A stretch of DNA of 64,000 nucleotides from Planctomycetota bacterium (lineage in GTDB: Bacteria > Planctomycetota > UBA8742 > UBA2392): positions 120,505 to 184,504 of the forward strand of contig JAIOJA010000037.1 of the NCBI GenBank assembly GCA_019912315.1, read 5' to 3'. Each line of letters starts with the position of its first letter. Within the stretch, counting starts at the first letter, position 1. This document shows, in pieces, positions 24,168 through 33,218 of the stretch. The position numbers were made by a program, and so were the translations under genes. Under the pieces are notes generated by a model, which saw nothing but the letters and a program-made list of their open reading frames with translations, was not told where the DNA came from and searched no databases.

Positions 24168-25243
24168 ACAACACGACGCTAAAGTACTTCAAGCAGCAGC
24201 TCCCGGGCCTGGCCGGCGGGTACACGCTGGATGTGCCGGACTGCGAAATCAAGCTGAACCAGAATGAAAACGCCTGGGACTGGCCCGCGCACCTGAAACA
24301 GGAAGTCTTTGAGCGCGTGCGCGACTTGCCGTGGAACCGCTATCCGCCTTTTGTGGCGGGCGACTTCGTGGCGAAGGTTGCGGCACACATCGGCGCCGAT
24401 CCCGAACAGGTGCTGGTGGGCAACGGCAGCAATGAGCTGCTGTACGCGACATTCGTCAGCACACTGGAGCCCGGGCGGAAGGTGGTGATCCCGCAGCCCA
24501 CTTTCACGGTCTACAAGCTGCTGGCGGACCTGATGGGGGCGGAAGTTGTCACCGCCGGGCTGAACGACGAGCTTCAGTACGATGCCGAGGCGCTTGAGGA
24601 GGCTTCGCAAGATGCGTCGGTCGTCGTGCTGGCGTCGCCGAACAACCCGACCGGCAGTGTTGTTGACCCGACCGATCTTGAGCACATGGTGATGACCAGC
24701 GGGGCGCTCTGGGTCGTGGACGAAGCCTACTTCGAGTTTCACGGCGAAAGCGCCATCGACCTCACACGCAACTGTCGCAACGTTGTCGTTCTGCGCACCT
24801 TCAGTAAGGCGCTGGCAACGGCCGGTCTGCGCTTCGGCTGCATGGTCGCCCACCCGGAAGCACGCCCGATATTCGCCGCGGCCAAGCTGCCCTATAACCT
24901 GAACATCTTCACCATGGCGGCCGTCGAGACAGCCATAGAGAACGCCGTTACCATGAAGGCGCGTGTGGACGAGATCAAGCGCGAGCGCGAACGGGTCGCC
25001 CGCAAGCTGCGCGAGTATTCAGGGGTAAGGGTGTATCCCAGCCGGGCGAACTTCCTGCTGTTTGAAACCGGGCGCGAGCCCCGCGAAGTCTGGAAGGCCA
25101 TGGTCAGCCGCGGCGTGCTGGTGCGCGACGTCAGCGGCTACCCGCGCCTGGGCAAGGCCCTGCGTGTCAGCATCGGGCGCCCCGAAGAGAACGACGCATT
25201 TCTGAAAGCCCTCGAATATGCAATGACGGTGGTGGAGGCATGA
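24164..25243 (+). CDS. hisC: Histidinol-phosphate aminotransferase
   Basis: A 359-residue class I/II PLP aminotransferase converting imidazole-acetol phosphate to histidinol phosphate. Motifs: CEIKLNQNENAWDWP, LVGNGSNELLYATF, SPNNPTGSVV, WVVDEAYFEF and the PLP lysine in LRTFSKALATAGLRFGCM, then SRANFLLFETG and RVSIGRPEENDAFLKAL at the end. It is followed by hisB with a four-base overlap. Confidence 0.95.
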   Translation: MNNTTLKYFKQQLPGLAGGYTLDVPDCEIKLNQNENAWDWPAHLKQEVFERVRDLPWNRYPPFVAGDFVAKVAAHIGADPEQVLVGNGSNELLYATFVSTLEPGRKVVIPQPTFTVYKLLADLMGAEVVTAGLNDELQYDAEALEEASQDASVVVLASPNNPTGSVVDPTDLEHMVMTSGALWVVDEAYFEFHGESAIDLTRNCRNVVVLRTFSKALATAGLRFGCMVAHPEARPIFAAAKLPYNLNIFTMAAVETAIENAVTMKARVDEIKRERERVARKLREYSGVRVYPSRANFLLFETGREPREVWKAMVSRGVLVRDVSGYPRLGKALRVSIGRPEENDAFLKALEYAMTVVEA

Positions 25244-25833
25244 GCAATCGCACGGGCAGCGTTTCACGCAAGACCAACGAAACCGACATCAGTGTCGAGG
25301 TGAACATCGATGGCGAGGGCAAGTACGCCATCGACACCGGCATCGGCTTTCTCAATCACATGCTGGAGTTGTTCACCAAACACGGGCTGTTCGATCTGAC
25401 CGTCAAGTGCACAGGTGACCTTGAAGTCGACGCGCACCACAGCGTCGAGGATATAGCCATTGCCATCGGCGAAGCCTTTAAACAGGCAGCCGGGGACAAG
25501 AAGGGTATTCACCGTTACGGCCACGCCTGCATCCCCATGGATGAAGCGCTGCTGCGCTGCGCGCTAGACCTGAGCGGGCGCCCCTATCTGGTCTGCAAGC
25601 TCGGCGACCTGAAGCGCGAAGAAGTGGGCGGGCTGCCGACAGAAATGGTCGAGCACTTCTGGCGCAGCTTCAGCACGCACTTCCCCATGAACCTGCACAT
25701 TGACGTGATTCGGGGCGAGGACACGCACCACATTATTGAAGGCATCTTCAAGGCCGTCACCAAGGCGTTGCGCGTGGCACTCGACAACGACCCGCGCCGC
25801 AAGGACGTGCCGAGCACCAAGGGTGTGCTGTAG
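25240..25833 (+). CDS. hisB: Imidazoleglycerol-phosphate dehydratase
   Basis: A 197-residue monofunctional HisB, a manganese enzyme. Motifs: GIGFLNHMLELFTKHGLFDL, DLEVDAHHSVEDIAIAIGEA, and the C-terminal GEDTHHIIEGIFKAVTKALR, with the paired His metal ligands in DAHHSVED and THHIIE. There is no phosphatase domain, so histidinol-phosphate phosphatase must be elsewhere. The PHP-domain protein at 40971-41810 is a possible but unproven candidate. It lies three bases before hisH. Confidence 0.96.
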   Translation: MSNRTGSVSRKTNETDISVEVNIDGEGKYAIDTGIGFLNHMLELFTKHGLFDLTVKCTGDLEVDAHHSVEDIAIAIGEAFKQAAGDKKGIHRYGHACIPMDEALLRCALDLSGRPYLVCKLGDLKREEVGGLPTEMVEHFWRSFSTHFPMNLHIDVIRGEDTHHIIEGIFKAVTKALRVALDNDPRRKDVPSTKGVL

Positions 25834-25836
25834 CTC

Positions 25837-26433
25837 ATGGTCACCATCATCGACTCCGGCATCTGCAACCTGGGCAGCATCTCGCGCGCAGTTGAACGCG
25901 CGGGCGCCGGCGTGCGGGTTGCAACGGAGCCCGCACAGGTGGCCGCAGCCGACCGCTTGATTCTTCCCGGCGTGGGCAGTTTTCCGGCCGGCATGAGGGC
26001 GTTGCGGGATCGCGGCTTGTGCGACGCGATTCGAGAGTTTGCCGCGTCGGCAAAGCCGCTGCTGGGCATCTGCCTGGGTATGCAGCTGCTGTTTGAAACC
26101 GGCGAGGAATTTGAAGCCACGGACGGGCTCGGGTTGATCCCGGGGCGCGTGCGCGAAATCAAGGCAACGCCGCGCCCGCACATGGGCTGGAACAGAATCG
26201 TGCCAAAGGGCGACGATTCCTTGTTGGCAGAGCTGCCGGAAGAAGCCTACTTCTATTTTGTTCACAGTTTCGTTTGCGAGCCCTCGGACAACGCCGATGT
26301 GCTGGGCGAAACCGAGTACGGCGAAACTTTCTGCAGTGTTGTACGCCGCGGCAACGTGCGCGGCATCCAGGCCCACCCGGAGAAAAGCCAGCGCTGCGGT
26401 GCGCTGGTGCTGGAGAGCTTCCTGAAACTATGA
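25837..26433 (+). CDS. hisH: Imidazole glycerol phosphate synthase, glutaminase subunit
   Basis: A 198-residue class I glutamine amidotransferase that feeds ammonia to HisF. The nucleophile is in LLGICLGMQLLFE, the catalytic His and Glu in GIQAHPEKSQRCG, and the N-terminal DSGICNLGSISRAVERAG and ILPGVGSFPAGM complete the fold. It overlaps hisA by four bases. Two HisA-like genes separate it from hisF. Confidence 0.95.
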   Translation: MVTIIDSGICNLGSISRAVERAGAGVRVATEPAQVAAADRLILPGVGSFPAGMRALRDRGLCDAIREFAASAKPLLGICLGMQLLFETGEEFEATDGLGLIPGRVREIKATPRPHMGWNRIVPKGDDSLLAELPEEAYFYFVHSFVCEPSDNADVLGETEYGETFCSVVRRGNVRGIQAHPEKSQRCGALVLESFLKL

Positions 26434-27170
26434 GTAAAGGCTTCGTCATCTACCCGGCCATTGACCTTCGCGGAGGCAGAGTCGTCCGCCTGCAGCAGGG
26501 ACGCGCTGACGCTGAAACCACTTACGGCGAAGACGCCCCTGCGATCGCCAAAGGCTTCGCCGCACAGGGTGCAGAGTGGTTGCACGTCGTGAACCTCGAC
26601 GGCGCCTTTGGCGAAGCGGGCGAGAACCTGACCGTCCTGCGCGCGATCTGCGACAGCGTTGGCGTGCCGGTCGAATTCGGCGGGGGCCTGCGCACGGTCG
26701 AAGATGTCGAGCAGGCGTTCAATGCGGGCGTGGCGCGCGTGATCCTGGGGACAGTCGCCCTGCGCAATCCAGAACTCGTGCGCGAGCTCGCTGCGGAGTT
26801 TGTTGACAAGGTCGCCGTCGGCATCGACGCGCGCGACGGCAAGGTCGCCGTCGAAGGCTGGGTTGAAACCAGCGAAGTGACGGCCCTTGAGCTGGCAAAT
26901 CGCATGGTCGACGCCGGCGTTACTCGCTTCATTTACACGGACATCGCCCGCGACGGTATGCTGGTCGGTCCGGACCTCGATGGCGCAAAACAACTTGGCG
27001 AATCCGGTGCAAAGATCATCGCGTCCGGCGGCGTGGGGGACTTGCAACATATAGCGACCGCAGCAGCCACCGGCGGCCACGTTGACGGGCTGATCATCGG
27101 CAAGGCGTTGTATGAAGGGCGATTTACAGTAAGACAGGCCCTGGACACGGTCAAAGGAACAAGAACATGA
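26430..27170 (+). CDS. hisA: ProFAR isomerase
   Basis: A 246-residue TIM barrel catalysing the Amadori rearrangement of ProFAR to PRFAR. It keeps Asp12 (IYPAIDLRGGRVVRL) and the second catalytic Asp in VAVGIDARDGKVAVEGW, with the phosphate-binding FGGGLRT and ASGGVGDLQHI loops. The true start is ATG 26430, inside the hisH stop codon, although the frame stays open upstream. It is the standard HisA; compare the next gene. Confidence 0.95.
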   Translation: MSKGFVIYPAIDLRGGRVVRLQQGRADAETTYGEDAPAIAKGFAAQGAEWLHVVNLDGAFGEAGENLTVLRAICDSVGVPVEFGGGLRTVEDVEQAFNAGVARVILGTVALRNPELVRELAAEFVDKVAVGIDARDGKVAVEGWVETSEVTALELANRMVDAGVTRFIYTDIARDGMLVGPDLDGAKQLGESGAKIIASGGVGDLQHIATAAATGGHVDGLIIGKALYEGRFTVRQALDTVKGTRT

Positions 27171-27943
27171 GCGACTTCCTGGTGATCCCGGCGATTGAAC
27201 TGCGCGGCGGCATGGCCCTGCGCTATGAATCGGTCGGCATGGGGACGCGCGCGAATCGCGTTGAACCCGTGGGCTTTGCACGCAAGTTCGTTGAAGCCGG
27301 CGCGAAAATGATCCACGTGTTCAACCTGGACGGCCCGTTCATTGTCAGCCAGGCCGAGCACGCGGGGAGTGTCCTCGCGGGGGCCGAGCGCAACCTGACC
27401 GTCATGGGCGAGATGGCCAGGACGCTCAACGTGCCGATCCAGGCCAGCGGTGGCATCCGCGATTTCGAGAGTTTTGAGCAGGTCACGAAGCTTGGCGTTC
27501 AGCGCGCCGCCATGGGCAGCAGCGCCATGGACGACCCGGCCTTGGTGGCCAGGTGCCTGCAGACCAATCCCGAAGCGCTGGTCGTATTCCTGGACGTAAA
27601 AGCCGGGCGCATGGTCTCGCAGAAGTGGATAGATGACCCGAAGGCGACGCCTGCTCAGGTTGCGGGTTCGATCCGCGACGCCGGTGTGAAGCACTTCATT
27701 TATCAGGATGTCGCCGCGGACGCCGAGGGGGCAGGTCCGCGCGCCGGCGCCGCCACCGGCATTGCAGCCGCCGGCTGTGACGTGATCGTCACCGGCGGTG
27801 TGCAGACACTTGACCACATCAAGGCGGCCGCAGCCGTTGAAGGCGTGGCGGGTGTGCTGGTCGGCAAGCCGCTCATGACGGGCGAATTCACCTACGAGGA
27901 AGCCGTTGCGTATGCCAAGGCCGGCCTTGCGGCGCGAAGCTGA
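27167..27943 (+). CDS. Second HisA-like barrel with altered active site
   Basis: A 258-residue (beta-alpha)8 protein homologous to HisA, overlapping true hisA and hisF by four bases and one base. The N-terminus LVIPAIELRGGMALRY has Glu11 where HisA has the general-base Asp; the second acid is kept (FLDVKAGRMVSQKW, Asp143). Phosphate-binding loops remain (QASGGIRDF, VTGGVQTLDH). The central YTDIARDG of HisA is YQDVAADAEGAG here. This is more diverged than a recent copy. It may be a sugar-phosphate isomerase with another substrate, or a non-catalytic partner of HisA or HisF. Function is not known. Confidence 0.85.
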   Translation: MSDFLVIPAIELRGGMALRYESVGMGTRANRVEPVGFARKFVEAGAKMIHVFNLDGPFIVSQAEHAGSVLAGAERNLTVMGEMARTLNVPIQASGGIRDFESFEQVTKLGVQRAAMGSSAMDDPALVARCLQTNPEALVVFLDVKAGRMVSQKWIDDPKATPAQVAGSIRDAGVKHFIYQDVAADAEGAGPRAGAATGIAAAGCDVIVTGGVQTLDHIKAAAAVEGVAGVLVGKPLMTGEFTYEEAVAYAKAGLAARS

Positions 27944-28713
27944 TGCTGGCCAAACGCATCATCGTCTGCCTGGACGTGAAGGACGGGCGCGTCGTCAAGG
28001 GCGTCAATTTTGTCGGTCTGCGCGACGCCGGTGACCCGGTCGAGTGCGCATTGCGCTACGACAAGGAAGAGGCGGACGAGCTGGTCTTTCTCGATATCAC
28101 CGCCAGCAGCGATGAGCGCGATACCACGGTCGAGCTCGCAAAGCGCTGCGCCCTTGAGCTGAGCATTCCCTTCACGATTGGCGGCGGCGTGCGAACAGTG
28201 GCGGACTTCGAGAGGCTGCTGCGCGCCGGCGCGGACAAAGTCGCCATCAACAGTGCCGCCGTGAAGAATCCCGACTTGATCCGCCAATGCGCCGAGCGTT
28301 TCGGCAAGCAGGCCGTCGTGCTGGCCGTGGATGCGCGCCGGCAGCCGGACGCCGCATACCATGTGTACGTCAAGGGCGGCCGTGAGGACACCGGCCTGGA
28401 CGTGCTGGACTGGATAAAACGCGGCGTTGAGCTTGGCGCGGGCGAAATCCTGCTCACCAGTATGGACCGCGACGGCACAGGTGAGGGCTTTGACACAGAA
28501 CTCACATCAATGGCTGCCAAGACCGTTGCCGTGCCTGTGATAGCCTCCGGCGGTGCGGGGAATCTCGAGCACTTCATGGAAGCGCTAAAGGCGGGAGCAT
28601 CAGCTGTGCTGGCAGCAGGCATGTTTCACTTCGGAAAGTACACTGTAAAGGAAGCCAAGGAGTATTTGAGGGATTGGGGTTTCAACATGCGTCCGGTTGA
28701 AAGCGCCAGCTAG
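27943..28713 (+). CDS. hisF: Imidazole glycerol phosphate synthase, cyclase subunit
   Basis: A 256-residue TIM barrel that forms imidazole glycerol phosphate and AICAR from PRFAR with ammonia from HisH. Catalytic Asp residues are seen in IIVCLDVKDGRVVKG and LLTSMDRDGTGEGFD; phosphate loops in GGGVRTVADFE and ASGGAGNLEHF. The conserved C-terminal AKEYLRDWGFNMRP is present. A short spacer of repeated CCTGAAACC-type text (28728-28763) separates it from the hisIE fusion. Confidence 0.96.
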   Translation: MLAKRIIVCLDVKDGRVVKGVNFVGLRDAGDPVECALRYDKEEADELVFLDITASSDERDTTVELAKRCALELSIPFTIGGGVRTVADFERLLRAGADKVAINSAAVKNPDLIRQCAERFGKQAVVLAVDARRQPDAAYHVYVKGGREDTGLDVLDWIKRGVELGAGEILLTSMDRDGTGEGFDTELTSMAAKTVAVPVIASGGAGNLEHFMEALKAGASAVLAAGMFHFGKYTVKEAKEYLRDWGFNMRPVESAS

Positions 28714-28764
28714 TCTTTCGCCACAACCCTGGAACCTGAAACCCGACCCCTGAAACCTGAGACC

Positions 28765-30081
28765 ATGAGCGACTTCACAGAAAGGGCGTCAGTGCAGGGG
28801 CTCGTTTTCGACAGCAACGGGCTGCTGCCTTGCGTGATGCAGGATGCGCGTACGGGCGACGTGTTGACCCTTGCCTGGATGAACCTGGAGGCGTTCAACA
28901 AGACTCTCGAAACCGGGCTGGTCACCTTCTACTCGCGCAGCCGCAAGCAGCTTTGGACCAAGGGCGAAACCAGCGGCAACATCATGCGTGTCGCTGAGCT
29001 CAAGCTCGACTGCGACGGAGACGCCCTGGTCGCCCGTGTGCTGCCCGATGGACCGGCCTGCCATACGGGTGAAAGTGACTGCTTCTTCAAGACTGTGTTC
29101 AAGAGCAAGGCAGTACTTGGCGAAGCTGAGGCAACGCCGCAGGTTGCAGGCTGGGGTTCACGTTTCGGCGCGCTGATGGAAGACGTGCGCACACTGCTGC
29201 AACAGCGCAAGTCAACATTGCCCGACGGCAGCTACAGCACATATCTGTTCACCAAGGGTATCGACAAGATCCTCAAGAAGCTTGGCGAAGAAGCCACGGA
29301 AACCATCATCGCGGCGAAGGGCGAGAGTCGCACCAATCTGGTCAACGAGATGTGCGACCTGCTGTTCCACCTGATGGTGCTGATGGTGCAGAAGGAAGTC
29401 AGTTTCGAGGATATCCGCCGTGTCATGGAGAAGCGCCACCGCGGCGACGACGTCGGCGACGAAACGGATGTGCCGCAGCCGGAGCTCAAGGTCAGCCGAC
29501 CGCCGGAATGTGAGCCTCTGGAAAAGCGCCTGTTCCAGCAGTTGGACAGTGCGATCCACCACGACGTTACCCGTGCCCTTGAACTCATGTACCGCGCCCA
29601 CGCCGGGCAGTTGCGTGACGAAGGTGCGCCCTATGCCACCCACCCGCTGGAGGTCGCCCTGATCGCCGTCGAAGACATCAAGCTGCGCGCGGCCCATGAA
29701 GTCATCACCGCGCTGCTACACGACGTACTCGAAGACGACATGGACACGACGCCGAGTGAGCTGACCGAAAAGTTCGGCAAGGAAGTTGCGGGCGGCGTTG
29801 TAACACTCACGAAGATGTACAAGCGTGACGGGACACCGAAAGACTTGGGCTTGCAACGCTACTACCAGAGTCTGCAAACGGCCCCGGGCTGGGTTCGCGC
29901 AATCAAGATGTGCGACCGGGTGCACAACCTGCGCACACTGCCGGAATCAGGGCGCGGCACGGATGAAATCGACCGTTACAAGAAAGAGACCCGCGCGAAC
30001 CTGCTGCCGCTTGCAGCCAGCAGCATGGACCAGAAGCTGCTCAAAGCCGGCGATATGCTGCTCAAAGAACTCTACAAGTAG
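28765..30081 (+). CDS. hisI: HisI-HisE fused to RelA/SpoT-type hydrolase domain
   Basis: A 438-residue three-domain protein. Residues 1-115: HisI phosphoribosyl-AMP cyclohydrolase, with zinc cysteines C83 (LDCDGD), C99 (ACHTG) and C106 (SDCF). Residues 132-230: HisE pyrophosphohydrolase (LPDGSYSTYLFTKG, KKLGEEATETIIAAK, EMCDLLFHLMVL). Residues 255-438: an HD hydrolase like MESH1/SpoT. Measured against the RelA/SpoT hydrolase site, R284, H293, H319, D320, E323, D324, D384 and N388 all match the known catalytic set (R44, H53, H77, D78, E81, D82, D144, N148). It should hydrolyse (p)ppGpp, or a similar nucleotide. A nucleotide-metabolism alternative for the HD part cannot be excluded. Confidence 0.92.
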   Translation: MSDFTERASVQGLVFDSNGLLPCVMQDARTGDVLTLAWMNLEAFNKTLETGLVTFYSRSRKQLWTKGETSGNIMRVAELKLDCDGDALVARVLPDGPACHTGESDCFFKTVFKSKAVLGEAEATPQVAGWGSRFGALMEDVRTLLQQRKSTLPDGSYSTYLFTKGIDKILKKLGEEATETIIAAKGESRTNLVNEMCDLLFHLMVLMVQKEVSFEDIRRVMEKRHRGDDVGDETDVPQPELKVSRPPECEPLEKRLFQQLDSAIHHDVTRALELMYRAHAGQLRDEGAPYATHPLEVALIAVEDIKLRAAHEVITALLHDVLEDDMDTTPSELTEKFGKEVAGGVVTLTKMYKRDGTPKDLGLQRYYQSLQTAPGWVRAIKMCDRVHNLRTLPESGRGTDEIDRYKKETRANLLPLAASSMDQKLLKAGDMLLKELYK

Positions 30082-30105
30082 GGGTAGTTGTTGCGTCGCC
30101 CCTAC
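30078..30105. terminator. Bidirectional hairpin between convergent genes
   Basis: GTAGGGG pairs with CCCCTAC across a 14-base loop. The stop codons of the hisIE fusion (TAG) and of the RND gene (CTA on this strand) both lie inside the arms, so one structure can end both convergent transcripts. Confidence 0.55.
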
Positions 30106-33100
30106 GCACGTGAATCCTGAACATCGCTGTCTGACTCTGACATCTCGTCAATGGACAAGTCCTTGTCGCCACTACGGCGGAACCAGCCGAGCACATCATC
30201 CAGTAGTACATAGAACGCCGGCACGACCAGCAGACTCAGCGCCGTCGCCACCAGCATCCCGCCCAGCACGCCGATCGCCATGGGGCGCCGAATCTCGCCG
30301 CCGGGGCCGAGGGCCAGCGCGGCGGGGAAAGCAGCCATGATTGTGGCGGCGCTGGTCATAAGGATTGGACGTAATCGTACGGGACCGGCCTTCTGCATCG
30401 CTTCGCGGGCAGTCAGCCCCTTGAGTCGCAACTGGTTTGCGTAGTCCACCAGGATGATCGAGTTCTTCTTGGCGATGCCGATCAACAGCAGCAGCCCGAT
30501 CAGGCTGAAGATGTTAAGCGTTTGCCCGGTCGAAAACAGCGCAAGCGCCGCACCGGCAATCGTGATCGGTACAATCGTCAAGACGGTCACCGGGTGCCAG
30601 AAGCTGTTGAATTGCGCGGCCAGAACCATGTAGGCCACAAGGACGCCCATTATCATCGCGAAAATCAGGCTCGTGATCGCTTTGTTGTAGTCGGCGGCGG
30701 CGCCGCTCATGACGACGCGGTAGCCTTCCGGTAGCGTCGCACCAAGCTCCTCTCCCTTCTTCAGGGCCTCCTCCTGCGTGTGACCGGCGCCCGGGTTACC
30801 CATGATGGTGACGGAGCGTTCACGCCCTTCACGGTTGATGCTTTGAAGTACCGGGCGCTCCTCGTGCTTCACCAGCAGCGAAAGTGGCACCAGCTTGCCC
30901 GTGCTGCTGCGGACCTGCAGCCGCTCAATGTCAGCAGGGCTGCTGCGCTGACTCTTCAGCAGGCGCAAGCGCACGTCCAGCCGACGACCAGCGTCAGAGA
31001 ACTTGCCGACGCGCACGCCGCCGATCAGCGCGTTCAATGTGACGGCCACGTCCTGCACGGGAACGCCAAGGTCAGCGGCGCGGTCGCGGTCAGGCTCGAT
31101 GCGCAGTTCCGGCATACCTACCTGGTAGTTGGTGTCCACATCCGTGGCGTAGCCGCTGGCTTCGAGATCGTTGGCCAGCTTTGTCGCCAGCTCACCCAGC
31201 TTCTCGAAATCGGGGCCGCGCACGGAGAACTCAATCGGATACCCACGCCGGGCTGCAAACCCGCTTTGTGAAAGGTCCTGTACACGTGCACGAACGCCGG
31301 GGATCGAGTTGATTTTCCTGCCCAGTTCCGCGCCGACTTCGTTCTGAGAAAGTTCGCGCTCATCGGGCGGCACCAGCGTCACGAACATAGTGCCTACATT
31401 TACGTTGCCGCCACCAAACCCGCCCACAAGCGCGAATGCGCGTTTGACGTCAGGGTGCGTGTTGACGATCTCCTCGGCCTGCTTGAAAAGTTGATCGCTC
31501 TCGTCGATGTTGCTGCCGATGGCTGACTTCATGGAAATCATCAGGCGGCTCTGGTCCTGGCTCGGCACCATTTCTTTGGGCATTGCTACCATCAGCCACA
31601 GCGCGCCGCCGAAGGCCACACAGGCCAGCACCAGAACAAGAGCCGGAAAGCGCACGGTGGGCTTGAGTGCGCTGCTGTACGCCCCTTTCAGCCCATCGAA
31701 CGCCTTGTCCGCCAGCTTGCCAACCCCTTTACGCTCAAGCTTGCCGGTATCCTTCAGAAGTTGCGCACAACGTGCCGGGGCCAGAGTGACGGCTTCGACA
31801 TAGCTGAACATCACGGCGAGACTGAGTGTCACGCCGAATTGCAGGAAGAATCTTCCAATCACGCCGTCCATGAACACGACCGGCACAAAGATCGCGATCA
31901 CCGCAACGGTGGCCGCCAACGCCGCGAACGCAATCTCGGTGGTACCGCCGATCGACGCCTTGATGCGGTCCACGCCCTCTTCACTGTGACGGAAAATGTT
32001 CTCCATCACCATGATCGCGTCGTCGACGACAATGCCCACGGCCAGCGCCAGCGCCAGCAATGTGAATGTGTTCAGCGTGAAACCAAGGAAGTAGATGACA
32101 GCGATCGTGCCAAGCAACGACATCGGTATCGCCAGAATGACGTTCAGCGTACTGCTGAGAGAACCCAGAAACACCCAGCACACCAGCGCGGTAAGGATCA
32201 CGGCCAGAATCAGTTCAAACTCAATTTCGGAGACCGACTCTTCAACGAACTTTGTTGAGTCGAAGTTGATTCCCAGTTCCATGTTATCAGGCAGCTCGGC
32301 GCGGATTTCATCCAGTTCGGAGCGCACGGATTGCGCCACCGACACGGCGTTCGAGCCGCGCTGCTTGCGGATACCAAGCCCCTGGGCCGGCACGCCGTTG
32401 ACACGCGACAGGCGGCGTTCGTCTTCGAAACCGTCTTCAATCAGCGCTACTTCATTCAGATAGATCGGCGTGCCGTTCACTTCGCGGACTACGATCGTGC
32501 GAAGTTCATCAAGCTTCAGTGCTTCGCCGAGGACGCGAACGCTGACTTCGCGTCCGACGGTTTCCATTCTCCCGGCCGGCATTTCAATGTGTTCACGGCG
32601 CAGGGCGCTCGTGATGTCGGCGACCGTCAGGTTTTTGGCTGCAAGTTTGTCGGCATCGACCCAGATACGGACATTGCGCTCCAGGTATCCGCCAAGCGTC
32701 ACCTCACCTACGCCGTCGATGGTCTGCAGCCGTTGCATGACGCTATAGCGTACGGTGTCGGCGAGCTTCTGCCTTGAGTACGGGCCACTCAGGCTGATGT
32801 ACATGATCGGTCTGTCTTCAGGGTTTGTCTTGCGAACGACCGGCGGATCAATCTCGGCAGGCAGGCGGCGCTGGGCCTGCGCGATGACGGCCTGCACTTC
32901 CTGGACCGCGAGGTCGATATCGCGGTCGATCTCGAACTCAAGTGTGATTCGCCCGCGCCCCTGCTCAGACTGGCTGGTGATGTTCTGGACACCCTCAACC
33001 TGAACCAGCGCCTCTTCAAGAATCTCGACAAGGTCCTGCTCAACAGCCTCAGGGGCTGCGTTTTCCCAGTCAACAGAGATGCTGACGTTGGGGTAGTCCA

Positions 33101-33218
33101 CATCCGGGAACTGGCTGATGCCAATGCGCTGCGCGGCCACAATGCCGAACACGATCGTCGCGCCCATGATCATCCAGGCCAGCACCGGCTTCTTTACGCA
33201 GAGTTCGGTCAGTTTCAC
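30102..33218 (-). CDS. RND efflux transporter permease
   Basis: A 1038-residue inner-membrane RND pump of the AcrB/MdtC/MexB kind. Twelve transmembrane segments and two large periplasmic loops are apparent. The proton-relay pair is kept (VGIVVDDAIMVMENIFRHSEEG), and VNISVD-type N-terminal porter sequence, FPDVDYPNVSISVDWENA, is typical. It works with the membrane-fusion lipoprotein encoded upstream on the same strand, which overlaps it by four bases. An outer-membrane channel gene is not in the window. Substrate unknown; the fold family also exports drugs and bile-like compounds. Confidence 0.93.
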   Translation of the reverse strand: MKLTELCVKKPVLAWMIMGATIVFGIVAAQRIGISQFPDVDYPNVSISVDWENAAPEAVEQDLVEILEEALVQVEGVQNITSQSEQGRGRITLEFEIDRDIDLAVQEVQAVIAQAQRRLPAEIDPPVVRKTNPEDRPIMYISLSGPYSRQKLADTVRYSVMQRLQTIDGVGEVTLGGYLERNVRIWVDADKLAAKNLTVADITSALRREHIEMPAGRMETVGREVSVRVLGEALKLDELRTIVVREVNGTPIYLNEVALIEDGFEDERRLSRVNGVPAQGLGIRKQRGSNAVSVAQSVRSELDEIRAELPDNMELGINFDSTKFVEESVSEIEFELILAVILTALVCWVFLGSLSSTLNVILAIPMSLLGTIAVIYFLGFTLNTFTLLALALAVGIVVDDAIMVMENIFRHSEEGVDRIKASIGGTTEIAFAALAATVAVIAIFVPVVFMDGVIGRFFLQFGVTLSLAVMFSYVEAVTLAPARCAQLLKDTGKLERKGVGKLADKAFDGLKGAYSSALKPTVRFPALVLVLACVAFGGALWLMVAMPKEMVPSQDQSRLMISMKSAIGSNIDESDQLFKQAEEIVNTHPDVKRAFALVGGFGGGNVNVGTMFVTLVPPDERELSQNEVGAELGRKINSIPGVRARVQDLSQSGFAARRGYPIEFSVRGPDFEKLGELATKLANDLEASGYATDVDTNYQVGMPELRIEPDRDRAADLGVPVQDVAVTLNALIGGVRVGKFSDAGRRLDVRLRLLKSQRSSPADIERLQVRSSTGKLVPLSLLVKHEERPVLQSINREGRERSVTIMGNPGAGHTQEEALKKGEELGATLPEGYRVVMSGAAADYNKAITSLIFAMIMGVLVAYMVLAAQFNSFWHPVTVLTIVPITIAGAALALFSTGQTLNIFSLIGLLLLIGIAKKNSIILVDYANQLRLKGLTAREAMQKAGPVRLRPILMTSAATIMAAFPAALALGPGGEIRRPMAIGVLGGMLVATALSLLVVPAFYVLLDDVLGWFRRSGDKDLSIDEMSESDSDVQDSRA

